A DNA stretch of 64,000 nucleotides from Isoetes taiwanensis (lineage: Eukaryota > Streptophyta > Lycopodiopsida > Isoetales > Isoetaceae), in the NCBI GenBank assembly GCA_021234155.1, contig JAJEKV010000010.1, forward strand, positions 20,918,833 through 20,982,832, read 5' to 3'. Made by a program: the position numbers and the translations under genes. The notes under the pieces are model-generated. The model had not been told where the DNA came from and did not search any database. It saw only the letters and a program-made list of their open reading frames with translations. Below are positions 48,086-60,391 of this stretch, piece after piece. Position 1 is the stretch's first letter, and every line of letters starts with the position of its first letter.

Positions 48086-51000
48086 GCGCTGGTCAAGAGC
48101 CTGAGTTTGGGATTAGGTAACTGAGATCTGAGATGGCAGTCTTTTCACTATTTTGGACTCAAGACCATTGTACTATATCTATCAGAAGCTTAGACTTAGA
48201 AGTTTAGACAAGTCTTGGTATTTTTGTTGTCTTATCTCCATGCTCTGGAGACCTCATGTATTCTCTTTGATCACTTTAATCATTTCAAAGATTTTCCTCT
48301 TGGCATATAGTTTCTCTGTTCTCTTTCCTTCTGTTTATCTGTTCTTAGTTTCTAGTTTCTTCTTTCAGCAAAATCCCGCCTGATACTCTATTACTGAGGA
48401 TTTGCTTGTTTGACATCAATGTCCTCACAGAAGATCATCTTGCAGGCTATCCCGAACTCGGATCCTAAAGACTGTCGCCAATTGCCGGGTCTTAGCTACT
48501 TCTTTTTTCCCTAAGATGTCTTTTCAGACCTTTGCTCAAAGAGGAGCTTTTCAGCCAAACTGCTGCTCGCTTGGCCAGACAACAATGCCAGAATGCTGCT
48601 TATTATGGCGACTATGATATTGAAGGTGGTCGCCCACATTTGCGTGCTCATTCTGCACCATCCACACCTCCGGCTTCTTAATGTCCAGGACCCTCTACGC
48701 ATTGTCGTAATTGTTCCCAACCATAGTCGCCTCATCAAACCCCTATTCATCAGACTCCACCCTAATTTCCAAATTCCGGAAAGCACTTATGTCCATATTC
48801 CATCCATGCTGACCCCTCTTCCTTTACAACCCTCTTCTTGATTATTCAACACCTTTACACAGTAATTTCAAGGACATAATAAGACCATGTTGATCAAATA
48901 TAACTAGCAATTTAACGTGACTATTTATGGACTTGGAATGTAAGCTGGCTGGGCAACATGCTGCTAACGGGGCCTGTATATAGGCTGGCTGAGCTTCCCA
49001 TTGTCCCGGAGCTATGTTTATGATGATTTGGTATTTTGGCTATGTTCTTTGCTTCTGTTGCTCATGTGTTATATTCCTTTGCATTAGGTTGTCATTGTCT
49101 TAGCACTGTGCTCACGTAGGATTTTCCGTCTATGTTTGTGCTTACCCAAGATTTGCAGAGTATTTCCATGCATGCAGCGGCAGCCAGGGATCCCCACTTA
49201 GTCACGAGGACTAACCCCAGTGAGTGCAAACCCCAGTGAGTGCATATGTGCAGTGAATGAGCAAGGCGGTGGTCAAGCTAACGGTAGCAGTGCAGCTGTG
49301 GCTCGTGGTTGAGCGAGAAGATTCTAGGGTTGAATTGCTAGAGTTGGATGTTATCTCTATCGAGAATGTTGATCTATTGGATGTTGACCTTACCTGATTA
49401 TATTGAGTTTATAAACATTTGTTCATTGATTTGGAGTAAGTAAGTTCAATTGAAAGGAAGATTTAATTCTTCACCAGTATTATCAACCTAGAATTATAGA
49501 AGTTTGACAAGATCCCGAGTTGCCAGGAGGGTCAACTCGGCAGACTCGTCACAGCTTGACATCCCAGTTTGGAGCAGGAAGAACTTTTTGAGACTGTTGA
49601 CTTGCTAACTTCTGTTTGCACATATCTAGGGTGGGTTAAAATTAAAAAAAAAAAAACTAGAAGTAAAACAGGCTTGGGGCAAGGGTTAGATTTTCTGGGT
49701 TGCCCCTAGGGGGGCAAGCCCTTGTGCATGGAGTTTATGGCATATTTTAGGTATATGCCAGTATATGCCAGGAATATACCAATGGCTGCTCCAAACTTAG
49801 TATCAACTGTAAACTAGCGGTGGCTGCTGTTGTTGGGCAGCCACTTTGAAACCGGCTAACTGGTCGTCAATCCATTCCCGCACCCAATCTCGAGCCTGGA
49901 GATTATCGTAGTTGCAACAGAAGGGTTTAGAAGGAATCGGCTTGGTTTAGGTAGTATCATTGTCAGTTGAGAGTTGCTTGAGGCTGAGTTTTGATCAAAT
50001 AGTTTTGAGGTGAGTTTTAATCTTCAGTGTTGCTTGCAACCTTATGTAATCTGTAATCGACTTATTCTTATGTTGTAGATGCCAAGAACTGGAGCAAAGA
50101 CAAAATGCTGACGATAAGTCCGAAGAGCTTCATTTTGCGATTGGATCTTGGGTAACTATACTACATTCAGATTTCGGAAGCCTTGCAGCACATCTCTGTA
50201 AATGCGTAACCAGCACAACTAAACTGAATGGTAAAACTGGGATGCACGTCAGATGAAGACACAGACTTGAGCCAGTACCGCCCCAAGGATATTTTGAGAA
50301 TGCAGCATTTTGTCCTTCTACTGCCATAGCAGCCACTCAACTTATAGAATCACCCCTTTTAGATGCCGCAGAGCTTGTTAGCAATGCCATCAAAACGGTT
50401 AAGCTGCAATATAGATGCCATGGAGCTTTAGAACCAGATGGATGATAATTATAGCGTGCCAATTTCCTTACTCCAGGTTCGTTGGGGTTACATAATTTTT
50501 CCGTTTATGATGTAGACTTTGTTTGCAAGCAACTTACCAGATATCTATGAGAGCATTCTGGTTCTGCTCCCTGATTACAATAAGGATGCCAGCATAGATG
50601 CAGTTGTTACACTTCCTCAACCACAAATGGATTTATTAGGAAAACCCTGGTGCCATGTTTAGCCTGAGTCATACGAGAAAAACTCTAGTGCCCTCTTACC
50701 TTAGAATTTTTCGTGACTTCTCTAATCTACTGCAGGTTATGTGGCGGGTTGTACATGTGCAACTATGATGCTAACTTTGAACATCACTTCAGGCTTTGGC
50801 ATTCTACTTTCCTTGGAAATGAAGGCAAGTCACAGAGTTATATAATGTAAGCATGGTATTAATATGCCCTAAATAGTAGAGTTTAGAGTATAGGAAGCAG
50901 TGGAAAAACTTCATAATTCTGAATTTTGTGTATTCTTTTAAGTAAAGTATGCCCATTGAATGTTATTACGAAAAGATAAGTGAAAGTTGAAGCGCTTGCT

Positions 51001-51954
51001 GTGCAAATTAATATTTTGAGAACCTATGGCTGATTGGGCTTCCCTCTAAAAGTGGCAGTTTGTTTGTCTCACAAAAAATCAATTCAATTACATATTTCTA
51101 AGTTCAGTATGTTATTCAACTTGAGGTGATTGTTTTCCCGTAAATTCTGAACTATAACCATGTACAGTAATTTCCTTGGAATCGTATGCCCTATGCAAAA
51201 TTACAAGTGAAGAGCTCTATCTATCATCTAAATATCAGAGCTTGGAGCTTAAGTAGGCATTTGTATGTGAAGCAAGTTTAAATATCAGAGCTTTGAAGAA
51301 AGCGGTTTTGTTGCAACTACAAGAAAGGGAGGTAACTTACAAGTAAACTTCTTAGATTCTCTTTATGTTTTCATTCATACGGGTTAACCAAGCTCTGCAA
51401 TCCGTGAATCAGCTCTTCAAACCTGGATGTCTCTCTAATGTTTCACTTTTGTCTCATTTTATTTTGGAAAAGCAGCCATGAAACTATGCAAATCTGAAAC
51501 TGTGTCATTCATGGGCATTGATGTCTCCTCTCATTTCGTTTTCTCATGTGTAATGAATAGCTTCATGTTATCAAGTTAAGTAAAATGTGTGATCATTGTA
51601 GGCTCTTGCACACTAATGCAATGATGTTAGCTATCATGTTACTTCACATGTACTATATACCTTCTTGTTGATCAGATTGACATATATGTTAATGTGATAT
51701 GTAGGAGTGTTTGTTTTCCCAAGTTGACGGATGAGTCCCATTTTAATGAAATTGAGCTTATGGCTTTTGGCATGGTTTTCATATGATTTCATGGGCGTAT
51801 TGCACGAGGCATACTAATCAATATATCTAGAGTGCACATACTCCAGCACTATTTTTTGTGCTAGTTTTCAATGGTTATGACCTACATTTCCTCTTTCTCC
51901 TGGTATTATTCCATTTGCAAGAATCAAAATTGACATGCAAGCATCGAGAAAACC
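48086..51954. other. Intergenic, no gene recognised
   Basis: This starts where copy B loses homology to copy A. Open frames here (48,511-48,841; 50,130-50,336) are short, overlap on both strands and show no motif. No RNA gene or transposon terminus was recognised. Confidence 0.45.
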
Positions 51955-52510
51955 TATTTTAGGGTTCCATGTACACACAGTCCAAATTTGGCTTGTTGCT
52001 TCTGTCTCTTGGCTACTGAATTATCATTTTAGGGTTCCATGTACAACAGTTCGAATTCGGCTTCTTGCTCCTAGCTTTTGGCTTCTGAATCATCATTTTA
52101 GGGTTGCATGTACACAGAGTTGAAATTTATCTTCTTGCTCCTGGCTCTTGGCTGCCGAATCATCATTTTAGGGTAGGAATCGTTTGCTAAAGTGTTCTTG
52201 AGGTTGTAGCTCCTGGCTGTCGAATCATCTATTGGAGAAGGAATTGTTTGCCATTCGTCTTCTTGCTCCTGGCTCTTGGCTGCCGAATCATCATTTTAGG
52301 GTAAGAATCGTCTGCTAAAGTGTTCTTGAGGTTGTGGCTCCTGGCTGCCGAATCATCTATTGGAGAAGGAATCGTCGCCATTCGTCTTCTTATACGGCTC
52401 TTGGCTGCCGAATCATCATTTTAGGGTAGGAATCGTCTGCTAAAGTGTTCTTGAGGTTGTGGCTCCGGGCTGCCGAATCATCTATTGGAGAATGAATCGT
52501 CTGCCAATTT
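51955..52510. repeat. Compound minisatellite
   Basis: Three units of about 67 bp, each opening TTTTAGGGTT(C/G)CATGTACA (about 51,959, 52,027 and 52,096), are followed by about three units of 120-125 bp. These begin CTTGCTCCTGGCTCTTGGC, pass through GCCGAATCATCATTTTAGGG and GTGTTCTTGAGGTTGT, and end AATCATCTATTGGAGAA. The short unit is embedded in the long one, so the array grew by higher-order duplication. No coding frame runs through it. Confidence 0.85.
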
Positions 52511-53819
52511 CTTGGGGCTCTTGTATGCAGGTATGAAATAAAAGAAAACCCATGAAATCTGACTTAGTTCTTGCTGAAAATGCATGGCATGGGTGATTTG
52601 GACAAATATTGTGATTTGAAGCATCGAAGGATTAAAAAGCATGGAAAACTAGCCATAGTTGAACTCCCAGGTCAGTAAGCTTGCCTCTAGTTTTATCATA
52701 AACAATTTCATCAAGCACTCAAATTCACGATATGATATGTAGATAGAAATCACTAGCTTCTTTAGTGGTGGATTGGATCATAAGTCTGCTGGCAGGGTAG
52801 TATATTATCGTACAGGCGGCGAGCTAAAAGTTTTAGTTATATGCAAAGAGCCCACATGTCGAAATCTGATAGGAGGAGGAGCTATGATGTAGGCAATTTC
52901 CAGATGGGCATAAAATTGTGGCAATTCACTCTGTTGTGAGATATGCAAGGAAAAGAAGGTTGTTGCAAATGATTTGAATTTAGCTTCAAATGATTTCTTT
53001 ATTGCCGTTAGTTTTGCTCCATTAATGCTGCACGAATGAGCTCTTTGAATGGGCATCAATGTGTAAATGCTAGTAGAAACATAAAGCAAAAGGGATCTTA
53101 ATACTCTCTCCATATGTGCAGAAGGGTCTTAATACTCCTTTAATATGCTGTATTTGGACTGCCACATGTAGCTTAGAAGAATATAGAAATAATGTAATAT
53201 ATGCCAGGATGCATAAATGACGCTTATGCACTGATTTTATATTATCATATGGAGATTGAAATAGTAGTGCCTGACGCATATGTTCTCTTTACTACTTCTC
53301 AGAACAAGACGCTCTGTTTTAATATTTCTTATCACGACAAGATGCTATAGATGCACACAATGCTGCATCATGGATATTTATATTATCTTTGGTGGTTAAT
53401 TTCATGGGAAAATTCCAGATATACCCCTGAATTTAATGATTATTCCAAATTTGCCTCTCAATCAACTTTTTTAATTTGGAAAAAGTTTTTGGGTTTTTTT
53501 TTTTTTAATCCAATTTACTAAGATTGTTAGATATTTGGTGGGCAGAAACTTTTTCCGTTGTTCTGAAAATCGATTGTTGGGAAATATGGTGTTGATGGGT
53601 TTTCGGCCTTCCGTCCATGCATGTTGGACGAGTTGGAGGATTTGCTCCACGAATCGAATCGAAGTTGTAGGTGTCCAAGGAGTGGTGACTTTCAGCCGTG
53701 CAAGGGCTACCATGCGAAATTGATGTCGATTGCATAAGAGTGAGTCAGAATCGAAAGTGATCGGCAGTAGAATTCGAGATTGGAGGTCAGCATAGTTTTG
53801 AAAGTTTTTGATTTTTGGA
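52511..53819. other. Intergenic, upstream of the RPA1-like gene
   Basis: Nothing recognised apart from a T12 run near 53,495. Sequence from about 53,760 may be the 5' leader of the RPA1-like gene. Confidence 0.4.
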
Positions 53820-55284
53820 ATGGCTGGTAGTTGTGATGCTCCATATTCTGATGTGCCCTCTTCTCTTGAATCTGATGCTCCATGTTCTCATGTGCCCACT
53901 TCTTTTGATGTGCCCTCTTCTATTCTAGATGCCCCATGTTCTGATGTGCCCTCTTCTTCTGGTGTGCACTCTGTTGTTCCATGTGATGCTCCATGTGCTG
54001 ATGCTGCTTCCTCTGTTCCCTGTTCCTTTTCAAGTGGCAGAGAGACGAGGATTGTTCCTATTCGTAGTTTAAGTCCCTATATCTTTAATTGGAAGATTAA
54101 GTGTAGGGTGACTGCAAGGGTAGCATTAAAAAAATTTGCATCGTCCAGACTTACTGGCGTTCGGTTCCATTTTGATGTCATGGATATGGAATCATCCGAG
54201 ATACGAGTCATATGTTTTAATGCCCTGGCTACAAAATTTGATAGGCATATCCGAATTGGCAAGGTTTTGACTATATCAAAAGGGATGTTTAAGCCCACAA
54301 ATAAGATTTTTAATCAGTTAAGCCATTCGTGGGAATTGTATTTACAAGATAGTTCTATAGTTGACGAGTGTGATGATGATAAAAGTATTCCGCATCATAT
54401 GTATCGGTTTGTTGTCCATTGCAGACTTAGAATTTAAAGATAGGGATTCTGTGGTTGACGTTATTGGTGTTATTACTGGAGTAGAGGAGGCATCACGTGT
54501 GCATCGTAAGAATGGAAGGCCTGTTGATCGTAGAATTATTCATATGAAAGATGAATCTGGTAAGCAGATTGAGATCACTATGTGGGGGCAGGTGTCATTG
54601 CGAGAGGGCTTGCAAATCGAGGAGGCTATGAGTGCAAATAGGGAGCCAATTGTTGCGATAAGAGGGGCGAAGGTGAGCGATTATGCAACTAAATCGTTGG
54701 TTACTCTTCAATCGAGCCAGATGCAAGTAAACCCCTTCATTCCTGAAGCTAGGGCATTAAGGGCATGGTTTGTTAAAGAGGGCAAAAAAACTGTTTCTGT
54801 TTCTCTCACAATGACTGCACAGCCATTGGCTGTTGACGATTCTCTAAAATTTGTCTCTGAGCTATCTGAGGTGGCTCTTAGGGATGCTGAGAAACCAATA
54901 TTAGTAGACTTAAGAGGCACAATAATAAATATGAAGCATGATCTGTTGTACTATGCAGCATGCCCATTGAAATGTGGCAACCGCCAATGTCTGAAGAAGA
55001 TGAGGGCTACTGAAGATGGTCTATGGCATTGCATTCCGCTTATAGGTGAGCAAATATTTGGTTGTACAGCAAAGCAATTAGATCTCTGGAAACTTACAGA
55101 CACTGGAAGGTTTAATGCAGTTGTGCAAGCGGTATTCTTTAAAACCTTGCAGTTCAGAATTAGAATAAAGGTGGAGACATATAATGATGTGGAAAGGAAC
55201 AAGTATATTGTGGAAAAAGATGATGAGGTGAATTATTCAATGGGATGTGTGCAGCTGATCAAAGCAATGCAGAAATTGTCTTAG
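53820..55284 (+). pseudogene. RPA1-like single-strand DNA-binding protein, one frameshift
   Basis: The large subunit of replication protein A binds ssDNA through OB folds. Start ATG 53,820 (MAGSCDAPYSD). Residues ~1-75 are a degenerate DAPCSDVPSS repeat in place of the usual N-terminal OB fold. Then come DBD-A (RIVPIRSLSPYIFNWKIKCR through VRFHFDVMDMESSEIRVICF), DBD-B (from SVVDVIGVITGVEEASRVHR), a partial DBD-C zinc ribbon (ACPLKCGNRQCLKKM...WHC) and the usual C-terminus. One extra base near 54,411 shifts the frame; without it FVSIADLEF reads through. About 40 residues are missing after WHC, including the fourth zinc Cys. Plant Helitrons often carry RPA1-like frames, so a transposon passenger is a real alternative to a host RPA1 paralogue. 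Confidence 0.8.
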
Positions 55285-55904
55285 GGTGTATTGTAATTAC
55301 TGCGTATTGTGATTAATGTGGATTTTTGAGGAGTGTAGAATATCCTGTCTTCTCACTTGCTTCTAGGAATTGTGCCTATAAATTTGGTTGTGCGCGATGT
55401 CGCAGTAGCTTATGTATTGAATAATTAAAAGAGTTGTATTTTTTGGATACTCTAAATTGCACCAAATTGCAAGGTGAATTAAGTGTTAGACTTCTGACCG
55501 TCTCCATAAAGCAAAAGGCTGAACCCTGCCCCATCGCTGGGACCACACAGAACCTCTGCGAATTGCATTCATAGTTTCAGTAACATTTTAGGCTGGGGTT
55601 GCAGGTTGCTTAAATAGCTACAACATGGCCGTATAGATGCAATAGAAAGATATAGTGGTACCGGATATGTGGTTTCAACATGTGTCTTTCTTTTTAACAT
55701 TGTTTTGCCTTGCATAGAGTCTTTCTACTGATCGATATGGGTTGAATATGTATTGCTTCATAACATGATCTTCTTGAAAGCCTTCAGTAGCACAAATGCT
55801 TTAGAACTTGGTAGAATTATTAATTATTAATGGGACTCATGCATATTATGCCAAGAAGAACATGCTGCAGGAAACCTACCAAAACAAATCTTCAAGTGTC
55901 CTCA

Positions 55905-56360
55905 CAGGTAGCACCATAGGTATCTTAGAGCATGTGACATATGTCCATGACCAGATGTTTCAAAGGGGATCTCAATAATTTTGTTGGAAACACTCTTATT
56001 GACGCCTATCCAAAATGTGGAAGCTTGGAGAAAGTCTACAGAGCTTTTAGCAGATTGCAGCATGATTCTGGCCATCTTGCTTTACAGTTTTTAATGATAT
56101 GCAGCAGAAGGGCATAAAGATGAATCAATTTACATTGCCCAGCATCCCTAAGGCATGTGGGACCATTAACGCCATAGAGCAAGATAGGCACATTCATGAA
56201 CAAATTGTTGAGCATGGCCTTAAACCTGATGTTGTGGTTGGGAGTTCGTTTATTCATATGCATGCCAAATGTGGGAGGTTAGAAGAACCAGAATTAGTCT
56301 TCGATACATTGGCCAGTCAAAACAGAGTGACATGGAAAATGATCAGAGCTTTTGTGCAGC
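55905..56360 (+). pseudogene. PPR protein, 5' block (decayed)
   Basis: NNFVGNTLIDAYPKCGSLEK, then RHIHEQIVEHGLKPDVVVGS and SFIHMHAKCGRLEEPELVF are successive PLS-type pentatricopeptide repeats. Proteins of this class bind organellar RNA in plastids or mitochondria for editing or processing. Frame changes occur near 55,975 and 56,095, and the block ends after NRVTWKMIRAFVQ. The next repeats appear only at 58,273, so 1.9 kb separate the blocks. Confidence 0.75.
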
Positions 56361-58272
56361 TTAGCAAAAACAGACTTGCAACAAGATGCTTATTCATCTG
56401 ATAATCCATGTATGTAAATGCCAACTGACCTGCACTTGATAATCCTGAAGTTGATCTATCCACCACCAAGCAGGCAGCTATGAGCGCATGCAGTCCTCCC
56501 GTCCAATGTCTCATGGAATTAGTAGCTGCTACAGATTGCTTTTGTGGTGCAACTTCCTCAAGCCTACACCTCTTTCCAGCTGGGATGGAAGAGGATCAAC
56601 ATAAAAGAGAAAGCCTCTCTCCAAGTTGCAGTTGCTGCAAAGCAGTAATAATTATGGTTGAACATGGCCAATATAGTGCTGCCACAAGCACCTAGAGCTC
56701 TTCAACAATAGAACATCGCTCAAGCTAAAGTCTGCCATGCTTGAGAAGTCTCCTTGGCACACTCTTAAGTGACCCTGACAGATTTCTTACAAAAGGGACT
56801 GCTCAAAACCAAGAAACTAATTATGTCCCAACTCTACTCAAGGTAAAACGCTACAATAATAGCATGCTTAGATGCCGGCTAAATAAATCCAGTGCTCTCT
56901 TTTTGCTGTATCTAACCTGCAATTGACGGAACTATGACATACCCAGAGCTAAACCAGTTGCAGCAGGGAATACAAGTAAAGAACTGCCACGAATCTAAGC
57001 TCATGCCTGCCCCAACAATATACTAATGTAGTAGCACCCCACCCTTGAGAGAAAGAATATGTCCTTCCCATTTTCAAAGGAAAAAAAACTCAATCAAGTG
57101 ATAATGTCAATACACCCTTCCCAAAATGAGTACCAAAGCGCATACATTTAAGTCCCTAAGTTGTAGTAAGTGCAGCATTCCTGACTGTAGTGAGTGCAGC
57201 CATCTACAAAGCTACATCGGATGTAGCATAACTTCCTAAATCTGAACCTGAGAAGTCTGATCAAGAACACATTTCAGGAAACGAAAGAGGCATACCATAT
57301 TGATTGAGGCCAACTCCCTTTTGCAAGCCTAGCGGAGGCTAGCGGATGTGCGGCATTGCTTTTATAGTTTTGAGTAAGCCATATTATTCCTTCGACCCGT
57401 TAATCCATGCAATTGCATGAATGGCTGCAGAATATGATCCATACACAGACATACTTTGCAAAAGATTTAGAGCCATCAACTTGCTACTTCTGACTTAGCT
57501 AAAACCCTGTCAACTCTAACTACAGATGTGTTTTAGCATATTTTATCTTATTTCATCTTCACATGTGTTATGAAACATAAATTTCTAATGTAGTATTGTA
57601 CCGCTGCACTATGATATCAATCTGCATTGTCACTTCTGAACCAATTTTGCTTTGTGTTTGTTGTGACATGCAGGGTACAAGAGCAAAGAAAGCTGAATGT
57701 ATTCAGTGAATCTCTACTCACAGGTCTTGCAACATGCAGTTGCATGAGGTACACAGTCCGGTCAGTTTATATAAGCTTACATAAGACTTTGTATAATCCA
57801 CAGAGAGTTTGTGTATGTTGCTTAAGTGATGGTAACTCTTTTAAAGTTGTCATGGACACGTCAATGGTCCATTTACAGATTTGTAAGCCCCGCTGCATTT
57901 CTTTAAATAGACTTGGAACTATCATGCAGTTGCAAAGAATGAGCTGTTTTGCATTTCCTTAATCTATAGACAGAGTCAGCCAACATCTGCATTTCCCATC
58001 TTCCGTATGTTTCCTTTATCTGTCAGTACTGACATTGGCAGATCCCTTAGTTGCTTTGGATCCAAATAGTTCATTGAGGTTAGGTAAGCTTGCACCATTT
58101 CCAGATCCTTAGATACAAGCGTTAATTGCACCTACAATTTCTGAGCCACGAGACTATAAGCATCTTTGATTTGCCATGCCAAGTACTCCTGGCCACTAAG
58201 AGGCCCAGCAACGATATGACCTATTCCCAATAGCGCTATTAGTACTCTACATTTTGTTCTCTGAAATAACAG
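56361..58272. other. 1.9-kb gap between PPR blocks
   Basis: No gene is recognised. A segment near 56,421-56,448 (AATGCCAACTGACCTGCACT and on) is repeated at about 59,994-60,021 beside the P450 remnants, so P450-locus sequence has been copied here. The rest may be an inserted element or an intron. Confidence 0.45.
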
Positions 58273-59530
58273 GGTTGCTGCAACATTCTGCACTCATGTG
58301 ATTGGATCTTATATTCAGCATGGCTACCTGGATGAAGCAAAGGAACTCTATAGACAATGTCTCAGTATGACATGGTTGTTGCATCGACTGCATTGATTAC
58401 AGGATATTCACAAAATGGGAGGCTGAAGGAGGCCTTTGAAGTGTTTGAGGAAATGCCTGAACGAAATGTTGTGTCATGGATTGCCATGGTTAGAGCTTAT
58501 GCCCAACATGGGAAACTGAGTGAAGCAGTTGAACTTTTCAAGAGAATGCCTTTACGTGATGTAACTGCTTGGAATACTATGATAACAGCATATGCTCAAC
58601 AGGGGTGCCTGAAGGACGCAATCCAGCTTTTCCAACAAATGCCAGAAAGGAATGTAGTTTCATGGACTGCTATAATTACTGCCTGTGCTGAGCATGGCTA
58701 TCTCAAGGAGGCCTTTCAATTGTTTAAGCAAATGCCTGAACATGATCTAAGTTCTTATAATGTCATGATTACAGTTTATGGTCAAAATGGGCATCTGCAA
58801 GAAGCTTTTCAGTTGCTTCAATCTATGCCACAAAGAGACATTGTCTCCTGGAATGCTATGCTTGGATTTGTTGATCCTGTCATTCACAATGCCCTTATTA
58901 ATATGTACTAAGTGTGGTAATATTAAGAATGCTCAAGATGTTTTTGACAAGATGCCTGCAATAATAGCAGGATATGCTCATCATGGTCTGGGAGATAGAG
59001 CTTTAAATATTTTCCAACAAATGCAGCGTGAAAAAGTTGCGCTTGAACAAGTCATATTTGTCAGCATTCTTGCCGCATGTAGTTATGCTTCCCTGCTTAC
59101 TGAGGGCTATCATTATTTTGTTTCCATGGGCAAGGATTACTCTGTTACCTTAAAGGTGGAGCATTGTGTATGATTGATCTCTTTGGGCATGTTGGATGGC
59201 TAGATGAGGCTACATCTTTGATAAACAATCTAATATTTTCAGCAGATATTACATCATGGACAACACTGCTTGGGTGCTGCAGAAACTATGCTGATTTGAA
59301 GTGGGAAAAATATACTGCAGATCACTTTCTTGAATTATATCTTGAGAACGATGCACCATATGCTTTGTTGTCAAATATCTATGCTGCTGACTAAGAAGCA
59401 AGCTAAGGCAGCAAATGTTCGCTGTAGATCTCTATGCATTAGCATTACCTTTATGACGATGTCATGCAAAGAAAAGGAGGATACATAATTGGATGACCAA
59501 CTGTAGAAAAAAGAGCTATGAAAGATAAGT
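58273..59530 (+). pseudogene. PPR protein, 3' block with E-domain remnant (decayed)
   Basis: 58,357-58,911 alone encodes at least five ~31-residue repeats of the short S type (RNVVSWIAMVRAYAQHGKLS, RDVTAWNTMITAYAQQGCLK, RNVVSWTAIITACAEHGYLK and others). Frame breaks lie near 58,355, 58,908 and 59,168, and part of the repeat after FDKMP is deleted. After CMIDLFGHVGWLDEA the frame continues to PYALLSNIYAAD, the E-domain hallmark, and VMQRKGGYIIG...PTVEK to about 59,530. No DYW deaminase domain follows. Runs of S repeats are usual in non-seed plants and some seed-plant editing factors. Confidence 0.85.
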
Positions 59531-59599
59531 CGGCACCATCACCATGTATGATTGCAAAATAAATGGCTTACAAATAAGCCTGTCCGGCATTTAGAATCC

Positions 59600-60107
59600 T
59601 AAGACATGAGCAGATCCAGGACAGCTAATGCTTGGCCAATGCAGATCCATGGCCCATCTGCAACATATATGGATTGCAATAATAAGAGTAGGATTTTAAT
59701 ATTGCAGTGTGAGATATCACGTCTCCAGTCACGCATTTGAGCTGCTCTAAAACCTCAATTTCTGCCTCTGAGCCCTGTCTTTCCATAATCTGTTCCCAAT
59801 TTTCAACCATGTCCATGGTGCACTTTGTCATGGTTCCCACCATTGCCTGCAGGGTAAAAAAGGAACAAAAAAAGTAGTGAGTATAAAGTTCCATAGAGAT
59901 ATGGCCGAGAGTATTCTTCACAGGCTTCAGGATTTTAATGATGCAGCGCTCATTGTTACAAGTGTTAATGCCTTCAAACGCACAAATTGCATTAAATGCC
60001 AACTGACCTGCACTTGATAATACTGCAGTTGAAGCTGGTAGATAGTTTATTGCCCATGTGGATAGTAGGTTGCCCTGAGCAGTTAGACTTCTCAAAAGTT
60101 GCAGCAA
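59600..60107 (-). pseudogene. Cytochrome P450 remnant (second, shorter copy)
   Basis: The minus strand carries AMVGTMTKCTMDMVENWEQI and EAEIEVLEQLKCVTGDVISH, the region between helices C and F in clan-72 plant P450s, near 59,850-59,720. Further downstream a stub of the haem loop, GPWICIGQALAVL, near 59,650 ends in a stop. It lies directly downstream of the better-preserved P450 copy, so this looks like a decayed tandem duplicate missing its middle exons. Confidence 0.7.
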
Positions 60108-60391
60108 ATACCTGTTTCAGAATTCTTTGCAACAGGACATCCTCTAGAAGACTCATAGTTCGCCTGCACAACTAGAGACAAACCAAATAAGCGCTGTTGT
60201 GGCTTTTGCAATACTCCTTTGGCAATTCTCTTCAGAACTAGAGGAATTCTTGGTGTTTAGATATGGAAAACTTACAGTTTTCCTGAGGCAGTGGCCGGTG
60301 CATGACGAATAATTTCCCAATTCCTTAAGTTCAGAAAGTTCCAACTGAGATCTAACACTTTGGTTCTTATAAAAGTATACATAGTATTTCT

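Noticed and set aside
48511-48841. Overlapping open frames on both strands as a gene
   Set aside because: Neither strand shows a motif or a consistent start, and the two frames mirror each other.
51955-52510. Repeat array considered as a CRISPR array
   Set aside because: Units are contiguous 67- and 122-bp tandem repeats without unique spacers, in a plant genome.
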